Shown: positions 1 to 7,618 of the stretch, one piece after another | Numbering within the stretch: position 1 is the first letter of the stretch | Layout of the letters: the number at the start of each line of letters is the position of its first letter | NCBI GenBank assembly: GCA_964388575.1 | Contig: CAYMAZ010000011.1 | Span: 28,072 to 92,071, forward strand | Direction of reading: 5' to 3' | DNA length: 64,000 bases | Source: CAYMAZ01 sp964388575 | GTDB lineage: Bacteria; Bacteroidota; Bacteroidia; Bacteroidales; DTU049 | Program-made: the position numbers and the translations under genes | The notes under the pieces: model-generated | Seen by the model: the letters and a program-made list of their open reading frames with translations, nothing else | What the model was told of the DNA's origin: nothing | Database searches by the model: none

Positions 1-2
1 AT

Positions 3-1052
3 AAATTCGGAACCAGGCTTGAAATCATCACAACCTGCAATGAAACACTGATGGATCATAAAGCCGGTCATATTCTCAGAATTTCGTCATATCATTCTTT
101 CATGCAGGCCGCAAACCACTATCTGATCAGCAACAAGCTGCACAATATGATGTTCATTACTGAAAGAACCGAAGGATTTGAAGACTACAAAAACGAACTG
201 TTACAGAAAAATTATCAGGATCTGCTTGATCATGCCGGAACAACAAAAGCTGAACTTGAACAATTTGTCAGCAACTTCAACAATGATCACGAATCAATAC
301 TGGTCTATGCCGAACGTAATGTTGATGCGAATACCGCTTTTGAGATCGCAGCATTCGGGATGCTGACCGGAAAAACAGGAAAAAAGTCTGCAGGAATTAT
401 TGCGATGAAAGAAAGTAATAATTCGCACGGACTGTTTGACATGGGCATTTGCCCGAAAACCGGACCCGGCGGACAATCGCTGACGGATGAAGTGTATATC
501 GAAAACCTGAAGAAAATATGGGAAGTTGATGAAATTCCAGTAATTAAAGACTACAGTCTTGTGGAGAAAATGAAAACCTACCAGATCAAAAATTTGTTCA
601 TTTTCGGCGAAGACCCGGTAGGATGTGCTGACGACGGGCAGGAAACCAATGAATTATTGTTCAATTCATCATTTATCTGTGTTCAGGATGTGTTCCTTTC
701 AGCCACTGCAAAAACTGCTGACCTTGTCCTTCCAATGAACCTGCCGTTTGAGGAAGGCGGAACATACACAAACACACAAAAATTTGTGCAGAGTTTTGAG
801 TCTCAGCTGAAATCACCAAACCTGAAAAGTAATTTCGGTGTACTCAATGAACTGATGAAATTATCCGGTTTAAAAACCTATGAATCATGGCATAGTGTCA
901 GCGATGAGATTGCATCTGTTCTTCCCGGACAGGAGATTGATCCTGAATTTAACTTTACTGAAAAGGAAAAATATGCACGTCGCTTCAATCATGGATGCGA
1001 TGACATTAAAAGAATGTATTGTGAATTTTTCACTTCCTGTATACAGAAATAA
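3..1052 (+). CDS. molybdopterin oxidoreductase, C-terminal part (5' end outside window)
   Basis: This is the 3' end of a molybdopterin-dependent oxidoreductase, of the formate dehydrogenase alpha / NuoG-like type. The reading frame is open from base 3 with no stop, and residues such as LEIITTCNETLMDHKAG precede the first ATG at 51, so that ATG is internal and the gene is cut by the window edge. Visible family features are the stretch CVQDVFLSATAKTADLVLP followed by EEGGTYTNTQKFVQ, the conserved region near the end of the molybdopterin domain where the protein contacts the cofactor and assigns the alternative redox partner. The Fe-S and Mo ligands would lie upstream and cannot be seen, so the substrate is unknown. 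The next gene, a ferritin-like protein, follows after 17 bases and is probably cotranscribed. Confidence 0.75.
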   Translation, partial: KFGTRLEIITTCNETLMDHKAGHILRISSYHSFMQAANHYLISNKLHNMMFITERTEGFEDYKNELLQKNYQDLLDHAGTTKAELEQFVSNFNNDHESILVYAERNVDANTAFEIAAFGMLTGKTGKKSAGIIAMKESNNSHGLFDMGICPKTGPGGQSLTDEVYIENLKKIWEVDEIPVIKDYSLVEKMKTYQIKNLFIFGEDPVGCADDGQETNELLFNSSFICVQDVFLSATAKTADLVLPMNLPFEEGGTYTNTQKFVQSFESQLKSPNLKSNFGVLNELMKLSGLKTYESWHSVSDEIASVLPGQEIDPEFNFTEKEKYARRFNHGCDDIKRMYCEFFTSCIQK

Positions 1053-1057
1053 TTAAA

Positions 1058-1064
1058 AAGGAGG
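1058..1064 (+). promoter_or_regulatory. strong Shine-Dalgarno site of the ferritin-like gene
   Basis: AAGGAGG lies five bases before the ATG at 1070, an almost perfect anti-SD complement. Other genes here mostly start after A-rich leaders with no SD, as is usual in Bacteroidota, so this site stands out. It fixes the start at 1070. Confidence 0.7.
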
Positions 1065-1069
1065 AATGT

Positions 1070-1525
1070 ATGAAAGTCTTTCAAAATGTAAATGAAATTC
1101 TTGTTTTTGCCATGGAGCAGGAACAAAAGGCTGTTGAGTTTTACACACAGCTGGCAGCTGATGCTAAAACCGAAGACATGCGTAAGATATTTGAAGATTT
1201 TGCAAAAGAAGAAATCAGTCACAAAGCCCGGTTAAAGCAAATTCAGCAGGACGGCATCATGACACTTACCGAAGAAAATGTACAGGATCTTAAAATTTCT
1301 GATTATAATGTCCCTGAGGAACCCTCGGCTGACATGACCTATTCAGAAGCAATGAAACTTGCCATGTCAAAAGAAAAAGCTGCATTCAAACTCTACACAG
1401 CACTGGCTGATCGTGTTGAAAACAAAGAACTTCAAAAGATTTTTCAGTTGCTTGCAATTGAAGAATCAAAGCATAAACTGAGATTCGAAATCGAATACGA
1501 TGAATTTGTACTGAGAGAAAACTGA
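1070..1525 (+). CDS. ferritin-like / rubrerythrin-type diiron protein
   Basis: A 151-residue four-helix-bundle protein of the rubrerythrin/ferritin-like superfamily. Two ExxH motifs, E48-I-S-H51 and E132-S-K-H135, each follow a helix containing further Glu residues (around E16-E18 and E102), which is the duplicated half-site pattern of a diiron centre. The C-terminal rubredoxin domain (two CxxC motifs) of true rubrerythrins is absent, so electron transfer would need a partner. Such proteins usually reduce peroxide or handle iron in anaerobes and microaerophiles. It starts 17 bases after the oxidoreductase and has the strongest SD in the window. A second, unrelated-looking member lies at 42587-43090. 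The function within the family is inferred only. Confidence 0.75.
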   Translation: MKVFQNVNEILVFAMEQEQKAVEFYTQLAADAKTEDMRKIFEDFAKEEISHKARLKQIQQDGIMTLTEENVQDLKISDYNVPEEPSADMTYSEAMKLAMSKEKAAFKLYTALADRVENKELQKIFQLLAIEESKHKLRFEIEYDEFVLREN

Positions 1526-1743
1526 TTGCATTCAGATTTTCAATAAAATATTTGCTCCTCAGATTCCTGTTCAGTGTAAAAATTTATGTGACAAAAAAAC
1601 ATTCTATCACTTTGCATGATATACATAACAACAGCCGAAGTCTGTCTGTAAGCAAGCTTTTCAAATTATGCATCCGGAACAATGTTATGGCTTTTGCAGA
1701 ATAAAAAAAGTTTTCAATAATTTTTTGATTGGCGAACTTTCTA

Positions 1744-1950
1744 CAATACAAAAGGCGTCATCTTCAGATAAAAATCAACTGTGTTGATTTTTTATTGTCT
1801 TGAGACAGCTGCGATGAAATCTTGATTTTTGAGTAATTGTCTCAAAACAACAGAACGCCTTTTGTATTGCCACACTCTCATTATTCGTGGTATTTGTGAA
1901 ATTCGTGGCTGAAAAAACGTGCGTTTTGAACCTAATAAGCAATTACAATT
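1744..1950. repeat. dispersed intergenic repeat, copy A, with nested palindromes
   Basis: The stretch from about 1800 to 1950 aligns without gaps to 6291-6441, roughly 80% identical by eye. Copy A also holds nested inverted repeats. A perfect 15-bp pair (1744-1758 with 1855-1869, CAATACAAAAGGCGT) encloses a 10-bp hairpin (1770-1779 / 1783-1792, 3-base loop) and an 8-bp pair (1800-1807 TTGAGACA with 1838-1845). It lies in the 518-base gap between the ferritin-like gene and the lipoprotein. The rest of the gap (1526-1743) shows nothing recognisable. Confidence 0.7.
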
Positions 1951-2010
1951 TTAGTGTTTTGGTGGCAATAATTTCAGAAAATTTTAACCGGACATTCATG
2001 ATTTAATTTT

Positions 2011-2018
2011 TATTTTTG
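2011..2018 (+). promoter_or_regulatory. TAnnTTTG promoter (-7 element) of the lipoprotein gene
   Basis: TATTTTTG matches the Bacteroidota housekeeping -7 consensus TAnnTTTG and lies 25 bases before the ATG at 2044. No clear TTG -33 box is present at the expected distance. Confidence 0.55.
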
Positions 2019-2043
2019 CACCTTAACCAAATAAATCCATAAA

Positions 2044-2547
2044 ATGAAAAAGATCCTACAATTCACGGCAATTGCAATTTCATTGTTTATTGCTGCATGC
2101 GGAGCACCCACAAAAGAAGAAGCGATTGATTACAATGATGAGTTGGTTGCAGACCAGAAAGAAATTCTCGCTCTTGAAGACAATCTCATTGGCAGTATCG
2201 TCGACTGGAAATACGAAAATGCAAAATCCGATCTTGCAGTGTATCAGTCAAAAATTAATGAATACCATACAAAATATGAAGACATGAAGTCTTTTGACAA
2301 GGAAGATGAATTCCGTCTGGCCATGATTGATTTGTTGAAAGCTCTTAAAGAACAGGCCGAAGGCAACTATCCTGAAGTGATTGAATACATCCCGCTTTCT
2401 GAAACCATTGACGATCTTGAGGATGAACCATTAATGCAATTGCTTGATATTCTTGATGAAATTGACTTGAATTCAGATTCTGCAAACGGACAATTTCTGG
2501 ATGCTCAGAAAAAATTTGCAGACAAATATGAATTACAGTTGCAGTAG
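2044..2547 (+). CDS. small lipoprotein of unknown function
   Basis: A 167-residue protein with a lipoprotein signal peptide: a hydrophobic stretch at residues 7-18 ends in FIAAC with Cys19 as the lipidation site. The mature part is acidic and mostly helical by composition (for example EILALEDNLIGSIVDWKYE) and resembles Bacteroidota surface proteins of the LIC11966 type. That match is from memory and weak. It has its own promoter (2011-2018) and its own terminator (2566-2601), so it is monocistronic. No catalytic motif is visible. Confidence 0.7.
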   Translation: MKKILQFTAIAISLFIAACGAPTKEEAIDYNDELVADQKEILALEDNLIGSIVDWKYENAKSDLAVYQSKINEYHTKYEDMKSFDKEDEFRLAMIDLLKALKEQAEGNYPEVIEYIPLSETIDDLEDEPLMQLLDILDEIDLNSDSANGQFLDAQKKFADKYELQLQ

Positions 2548-2565
2548 TTTGACAAAAATTTCAGC

Positions 2566-2601
2566 AAACGGGATGAATTCTGAATTTTTCCCGTTTTTTT
2601 T
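2566..2601 (+). terminator. rho-independent terminator after the lipoprotein gene
   Basis: An 8-bp stem AAACGGGA (2566-2573) pairs with TCCCGTTT (2589-2596) and runs into a T tract to 2601. It starts about 18 bases after the lipoprotein stop codon. Confidence 0.75.
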
Positions 2602-2651
2602 GTCTTCCGTGTGATGAAAAAAATTGTAATTTCGAAGGATAAAACCTGAAA

Positions 2652-2885
2652 ATGTTGCATATCATTTTTGTTATTCTGATTGTATATATCATTTACAGAT
2701 TTGTTGTCAGATTTGCTGTACAGAAAATTTCAGACAATTACCTGAAAAAACAACGCGACAGGTTTTATGAAGAAAACCCACATCTTTCAAAACCGAAGCC
2801 GGAAGAAATATCAACCCAAAACACCGGATTTTCGCTCCGGAAAACAGACAAAAGAAAACGACATTCATTGATTACAGAAAAATAA
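2652..2885 (+). CDS. DUF4834 family small membrane protein
   Basis: A 77-residue protein with one N-terminal transmembrane helix (residues 3-22, rich in I, V and F) followed by a basic, soluble tail containing YLKKQRDRFYEENPHL. Length and layout fit DUF4834, a Bacteroidota family whose gene commonly sits just upstream of a YfhO-type membrane protein, as here (5-base gap). It is probably translated together with the 2891 gene. TAATTTCG at 2627-2634 is a near-consensus -7 element. Function unknown. Confidence 0.7.
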   Translation: MLHIIFVILIVYIIYRFVVRFAVQKISDNYLKKQRDRFYEENPHLSKPKPEEISTQNTGFSLRKTDKRKRHSLITEK

Positions 2886-2890
2886 ACCAT

Positions 2891-5398
2891 ATGAAAAAAG
2901 AAATCATCAGAAAACTTATGCCTTATGGCATTGCCATCATTGTCGGGCTCATCCTGACAGCAATCTATTTTTATCCGCAACTGCAGGGTAAAACAATCTA
3001 TCAGCTTGATATTCTGAAACACAGAGGAATGAGTCAGGAAATGATCGAATACAAAGATTCAGGCGAGCCGGTGTTATGGACCAACAGGGCTTTCGGAGGA
3101 ATGCCAACCTATCAGATCACGACCAACCATGACGGGAATATTTTTTATTATATTGACCAGATCTTCAAACTGGGCATGCCACGTTCTTCGGGATTTCTTT
3201 TTCTCTATTTTCTGGGGTTTTTCATCCTACTGAAATCCATGAAAAAAGATACATGGCTTGCAATACTCGGTGCACTGGCTTTTGCCCTGTCGACATATTT
3301 TATCATCATTATCCAGGCCGGGCACACTTCAAAGGCACATGCCCTTGGATATATGGCTCCTGTTGTTGCAGGAATTCTGCTGGCTTACAGGGGGAAATAT
3401 CTGACCGGAGGTATTCTTACCGCCATGTTTGCCGGCCTTCACATTATGGCCAACCATTTTCAGATCACTTACTACCTGCTTTTTCTCATTGCATTCATTC
3501 TCATCGGAGAACTTGTTATTGCTGTCAAAGGCAAAACAATTCAGAAGTTTATTAAGGCTTCAGCGGTGATGATCATTGCCGCGATATTTGCCCTGGGACC
3601 CAATTTCAACAATTTTCTGTTGTCGTATTCATATGCACAGCACACAATGCGCGGAGAAACAGAACTGACATTCAATGAACAGCAGAAAAGCGGAGGTCTC
3701 GACAAAGATTATATCACTGCCTGGAGCTATGGAAAAGATGAAACAATGACACTGTTCATTCCAAATCTGAAGGGCGGCGCATCTGAACCAATTGCCCAAC
3801 ATAAAAGCGCCATGGAAAAAGTTGACCCTCAGTATAAGCAAAGCGTGGGTCAGATCGGAAGCTACTGGGGCGAGCAGCCCTTTACTTCAGGGCCTGTGTA
3901 TGCCGGTGCTTTTATCTTTATGTTGTTTATCCTGTCGCTTTTTCTTGTTAGAAACTGGCTGAGCTGGTCGCTGCTTGGTGTGACAATACTGGCAATATTA
4001 CTTGCCTGGGGACGTCACTTTATGCCGCTGACCGACTGGTTTATTGATTACTTTCCAATGTACAACAAGTTCCGAACGGTTTCGACATTCCTGATCATTG
4101 CTGAATTTACGATTCCGCTGCTTGCAATTCTCGGATTGAAAAAGATTTTTGATCAGCCAAATCTGATCAAAGAAAAATCGAAATATTTTTGGACCGCATT
4201 CGGGCTTACCGGAGGGCTGTCGCTTCTGTTCTGGCTATTGCCCGGGACATTTTTCAACTTCTTTTCATCAACAGAGCTCACACAGTTTTCAGAATTTGCA
4301 GCCCAGGGTGCAACCCAGGCACAAATTGATGCATATATGGATAACATTGAAACCGCAAGAATATCGATACTGAAATCTGATGCCATCAGAAGCTTTCTGA
4401 TTATTCTTGCCGGCACTGCATTGTTGTGGCTCTGGTCGGTCAACAAACTTAAAAAAGAAATTTTTATCATCGGATTGTTCATCGTGGTTGCTGCTGATCT
4501 CATTCCTGTAAACAAAAGATATCTCAACGAATCGCATTTCAAAAATAAAAGAATGATGGAAAAACCCTACCAGCCGTCTCAGGCTGATGAATTTATTCTG
4601 AGAGATACAGAACTGAATTATCGTGTTTTAAACATAGCAGTGAATACATTCAATGATGCCAGTACTTCATACTTCCATAAGTCAGTTGGGGGGTATCATG
4701 CGGCCAAACTCCAGCGCTATCAGGATTTGATTTCATATAAACTTCAGAATGAAATTGAAAAACTGATCGGTACTTTCCAGAATAATCCCTCCGACTCAGC
4801 AATAAATGAAACTCTTGCTTCATTGCACGGGCTGAATATGCTGAATACAAAATATATCATCTATAATCCCCAGGCACCTCCCCTGCCAAATCAGCATAGT
4901 ATGGGCAATGCATGGTTTGTGAATGATGTGCGTTTTGCTGCTGATGCTGATGAGGAAATGAATCTGCTTTTGCAAACAGACATTAAGGAAACCGCAATCA
5001 TCAATGAGAATTTTAAAGATGTTGTGGGAGATTTTGCTTTCAATACAGACACAAATTCAATTATTGCCCTGACACATTATTCTCCGTCAAAACTTGAATA
5101 TCAGTTTACTTCTACAACACCACAACTGGTTGTGTTTTCGGAAATTTATTATCCGGATGGCTGGCATGCCTATGTGGGTGATGATGAAGCCGGGATTTTC
5201 AGGGCAAATTATGTTTTGAGAGGGTTGATCGTCCCGGAAGGAAATCATACCATTACTTTCAGGTTTGAACCGTCGGAATATACGACAGGAAAAATGGTTT
5301 CCACATCATTTTCTGTTGTATTTATGCTGATGCTCCTTGGCATTATTGCTGTTGAAGTGAAAAAGAATTACTTCGGTAAAGAAATCGTTTCGAAATAG
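2891..5398 (+). CDS. YfhO family polytopic membrane protein
   Basis: An 835-residue integral membrane protein. It has a dozen or so hydrophobic segments (first at residues 12-28, many between 100 and 430, then 495-540), a large extracytoplasmic region (about 545-795), and a last transmembrane helix near 805-825. This is the layout of the YfhO family (bacterial membrane protein, Pfam YfhO), related to GT-C glycosyltransferase-type proteins. In Firmicutes YfhO helps glycosylate lipoteichoic acid; Bacteroidota lack that polymer, so the substrate here is unknown. An early loop motif, LDILKHRGMSQEM, is typical of these homologues. It is cotranscribed with the DUF4834 gene. No U-rich terminator was found, but a stem-loop lies at 5419-5464. 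Confidence 0.8.
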   Translation: MKKEIIRKLMPYGIAIIVGLILTAIYFYPQLQGKTIYQLDILKHRGMSQEMIEYKDSGEPVLWTNRAFGGMPTYQITTNHDGNIFYYIDQIFKLGMPRSSGFLFLYFLGFFILLKSMKKDTWLAILGALAFALSTYFIIIIQAGHTSKAHALGYMAPVVAGILLAYRGKYLTGGILTAMFAGLHIMANHFQITYYLLFLIAFILIGELVIAVKGKTIQKFIKASAVMIIAAIFALGPNFNNFLLSYSYAQHTMRGETELTFNEQQKSGGLDKDYITAWSYGKDETMTLFIPNLKGGASEPIAQHKSAMEKVDPQYKQSVGQIGSYWGEQPFTSGPVYAGAFIFMLFILSLFLVRNWLSWSLLGVTILAILLAWGRHFMPLTDWFIDYFPMYNKFRTVSTFLIIAEFTIPLLAILGLKKIFDQPNLIKEKSKYFWTAFGLTGGLSLLFWLLPGTFFNFFSSTELTQFSEFAAQGATQAQIDAYMDNIETARISILKSDAIRSFLIILAGTALLWLWSVNKLKKEIFIIGLFIVVAADLIPVNKRYLNESHFKNKRMMEKPYQPSQADEFILRDTELNYRVLNIAVNTFNDASTSYFHKSVGGYHAAKLQRYQDLISYKLQNEIEKLIGTFQNNPSDSAINETLASLHGLNMLNTKYIIYNPQAPPLPNQHSMGNAWFVNDVRFAADADEEMNLLLQTDIKETAIINENFKDVVGDFAFNTDTNSIIALTHYSPSKLEYQFTSTTPQLVVFSEIYYPDGWHAYVGDDEAGIFRANYVLRGLIVPEGNHTITFRFEPSEYTTGKMVSTSFSVVFMLMLLGIIAVEVKKNYFGKEIVSK

Positions 5399-5937
5399 TA
5401 CTTTCCTTTTTCAGACAAGGGGGTATCAGCTATGGTATTTTTCATTTATAAAATGAATGCCCCCGCTGCTGCAATTTTGCGGATTTTTCTCGCAAAGACA
5501 CAGTTTTTTTTTATAGAGCGGTACTCTGTAAATTTATCTTTTGTCTGGAGTCAGGTGTATGCAAATATTACAGTGCGAGTTGGTGGACTGACAAACTAAT
5601 GCGCATGAACAGTGTGGTTTTGTTTTTACCACACGATGCAATCGTTCGGTTTTGGGGGTTGACGGTTTGCCACTTGGCGTAGGCGGGCAGTTTTGAAAAT
5701 ATATCATTCCGGCCAGCACAATTTTCATTAAATGTACAATCTTTCTCCTTACACCAATGTGCCCGTTAGCGTTTAGCCTTTGTTAACTGCAGGCTATCTT
5801 TACAATGGATTCAGAAATCTTCATCAATTCATTCATTAATAATTATAAACCAAGTACTTATGATAAAAGTCATTCTAGGATTTTGGGTATCTCCAATAAG
5901 GTATGCAAATAAAATCTCAATATGTTTTGAATCTCAA
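5399..5937. other. gene-poor stretch with stem-loops and repeat relics
   Basis: No gene is supported here. It contains a stem-loop at 5419-5464 (GGGGGTAT with ATGCCCCC, allowing one G-T pair, enclosing CATTT/AAATG); TTTTTCTCGCAAAGACACAG at 5484-5502, which resembles the end sequence of the GxxExxY unit at 14394-15131; and a 7-bp hairpin GTGTGGT/ACCACAC (5612-5618 / 5628-5634). An imperfect inverted pair (5593-5606 with 5759-5774) spans about 180 bases. It looks like the debris of old mobile units. Confidence 0.45.
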
Positions 5938-6126
5938 TTAAGCTTTATTTTTATTATTAATATATGAAATATATCGACCAATATAATATGCGATAATCAA
6001 GGGCAGCCAAAGATGTCGGCATATAATGTTGCAGTTATCTATATTTTGATCAAAGTTCAGAATTATTAAGTAAACTCCGAATGAAAGTATTATAAAGACA
6101 ATGTCAAAAAATTTTCCTTTATTCAT
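5938..6126 (-). CDS. possible small membrane protein
   Basis: A 62-codon ORF starting with ATG. The product has two hydrophobic stretches (about residues 8-24 and 38-53) separated by a polar turn with Cys and Asn, and a basic C-terminus (INNKNKA). It is the only ORF of any size between 5400 and 6490. No SD, no convincing promoter and no recognised family support it, so it may be chance. Its position between repeat relics leaves open that it belonged to a mobile unit. Confidence 0.3.
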   Translation of the reverse strand: MNKGKFFDIVFIILSFGVYLIILNFDQNIDNCNIICRHLWLPLIIAYYIGRYISYINNKNKA

Positions 6127-6289
6127 AATTGTTTTCTTCTAATGATTAAAACTCACATTTAATAACGAATTCAAAAACCAGCAAATCTTCCTGATATTAG
6201 AATTCTTTATTTTGCTTGCAACTTTCTAGTTTTTTATTCAACGTTTTGATTTTCAAAAATAGATAATATTTTTAATTCTGCCGAACAAA

Positions 6290-6441
6290 TTTGAGACCAC
6301 TGAGATGAAATCTTGCTTTCAGGAGCAGCTGTCTCAAAACAACAAAATACCTTTTGTATTGCCATACTCTCATTATTCATGGTATTTGTGAAATTCGTGG
6401 CTAAAAAAACGGAAGTCTTGAACCTGCTGAGCAGTTACAAA
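6290..6441. repeat. dispersed intergenic repeat, copy B
   Basis: Aligns gaplessly with 1800-1950, sharing for example TGTCTCAAAACAACA-like and CCTTTTGTATTGCCA-like blocks and GTATTTGTGAAATTCGTGGCT. It keeps the 8-bp inverted pair in altered form (TTTGAGAC 6290-6297 with GTCTCAAA 6331-6338). The outer left arm and the first hairpin of copy A are missing here. It ends at the terminator of the 6490 gene. Confidence 0.7.
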
Positions 6442-6470
6442 AAAAGCAGATTGTAAGAAATCTGCTTCTT
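6439..6470 (-). terminator. rho-independent terminator of the DUF3108 gene
   Basis: Read on the minus strand, an 8-bp stem AGCAGATT/AATCTGCT (6445-6452 and 6459-6466, 6-base loop) is followed by seven T. It lies about 20 bases after the stop of the gene ending at 6490. Confidence 0.75.
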
Positions 6471-6489
6471 TTTAAACATTCAGGCATCG

Positions 6490-7338
6490 TCATTTCAGTT
6501 TCGATCTGAGCGGATTTTTGACACCCTTGTAGCTGATGAGTTCCATTTTGATACTTCCCACAAGGATCTGGGATTTGGCAAAAACGGGAATTTTGTTCTC
6601 ATCATCTGTTACCCAAACCATCATGGGAAACGGATCTTTAAAGACATTTCCGGTCAGCACCATCGGTTTCACTTTGAATGTGTTGAAAGTTCCAAGTGAC
6701 GTTTTCAGCTGTTCCTTACCCATATAGAATACTTTGGTTGTGTAGACAGTATCATCAAGTGTGAATGTGATGGGGTAGCTGTCGCCTTCTTTCGCATCAG
6801 TAAAGTCGAGCGTACGCATATAGTAAATTGACGAAAGTATATCCTGGGTATATGGCGGGATTGAACTTGTATTGGTTGTCTTTCGTTTGAGGTTTTTAAA
6901 CTGTGTTGTATTGTTGTAATGATTGAAATTTACATCCTGTTCGATGATATATCCGCCTTCGTTAACCCTGCGTAGAAACAGCCATGGAACCATCGCCTCT
7001 TCATCCAGAAATGTTTCATAGCGGTCGCGAACCCTGTAAAACAAATTGAATGCACCTTTAGTCACTCCGTTGACGATGATGTGCATTGTATTTCTTTTTG
7101 CAATGACCCGAGAATCTTTCTGAATGTCAAATGTACACTCTCCTGCTATGACTTCACCGGTTACAAATGAATCATAATACACTTTATATACAAGTTTCTC
7201 TCCTCTCTGAAATGCATTATTTTCAACTGTTCTCAGTTGTGCAGATAAGGTAACAATGAAAAGCATGACCACACTGAATAGTAAAGCTTTTCTGAAAGGG
7301 TCAGTCTTTATAGCTAAAAAAAAGTGGATTGTTTTCAT
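6490..7338 (-). CDS. DUF3108 domain-containing secreted protein
   Basis: Taken from the ATG at 7338, the product has 282 residues. It starts with a basic segment and a hydrophobic core (LLFSVVMLFIVTLSA) that reads as a signal peptide ending before Gln. The mature part matches DUF3108: an opening FQRGEKLVYKVYYDSFVTGE, a middle with DRYETFLD and PWLFLRRVNEGGY, and a late VWVTDDENKIPVFAKSQILVGSIKMEL. DUF3108 proteins are periplasmic or outer-membrane associated beta-rich proteins of unknown role, sometimes linked to envelope or polysaccharide transport. The frame stays open to an ATG at 7434, but that adds 32 residues without family resemblance ahead of the signal peptide. Monocistronic, with its own terminator. 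Confidence 0.75.
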   Translation of the reverse strand: MKTIHFFLAIKTDPFRKALLFSVVMLFIVTLSAQLRTVENNAFQRGEKLVYKVYYDSFVTGEVIAGECTFDIQKDSRVIAKRNTMHIIVNGVTKGAFNLFYRVRDRYETFLDEEAMVPWLFLRRVNEGGYIIEQDVNFNHYNNTTQFKNLKRKTTNTSSIPPYTQDILSSIYYMRTLDFTDAKEGDSYPITFTLDDTVYTTKVFYMGKEQLKTSLGTFNTFKVKPMVLTGNVFKDPFPMMVWVTDDENKIPVFAKSQILVGSIKMELISYKGVKNPLRSKLK

Positions 7339-7618
7339 CCGTGAATATTTTTGTATTCTAAGGTCTGATGCAACTCGCAAATTTTTTTCATGCTCATTTG
7401 TACTTTTTAAACATGCTCGTTTCATATGGCTCAAAATTTATTCTTCTCAATAATCAAAATACATACCATTCTGTTAACGTATTGAAAAACAAAATATTAC
7501 ACGGAAAACACAAATAAGCTGTCCTGCACATTTGATATCAGATAATCAATATATCAAAACTTATGTCCAATACACTGACACTTTGAAAAAAGAATTTAAT
7601 GTGAGTAAAACAAAACGT

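Noticed and set aside
5590..5780. Integron attC-like site (CCCGTTAGCG with an inverted partner)
   Set aside because: The core GTTAGCG does not fit GTTRRRY and the inverted partner is too imperfect. No integrase nearby.
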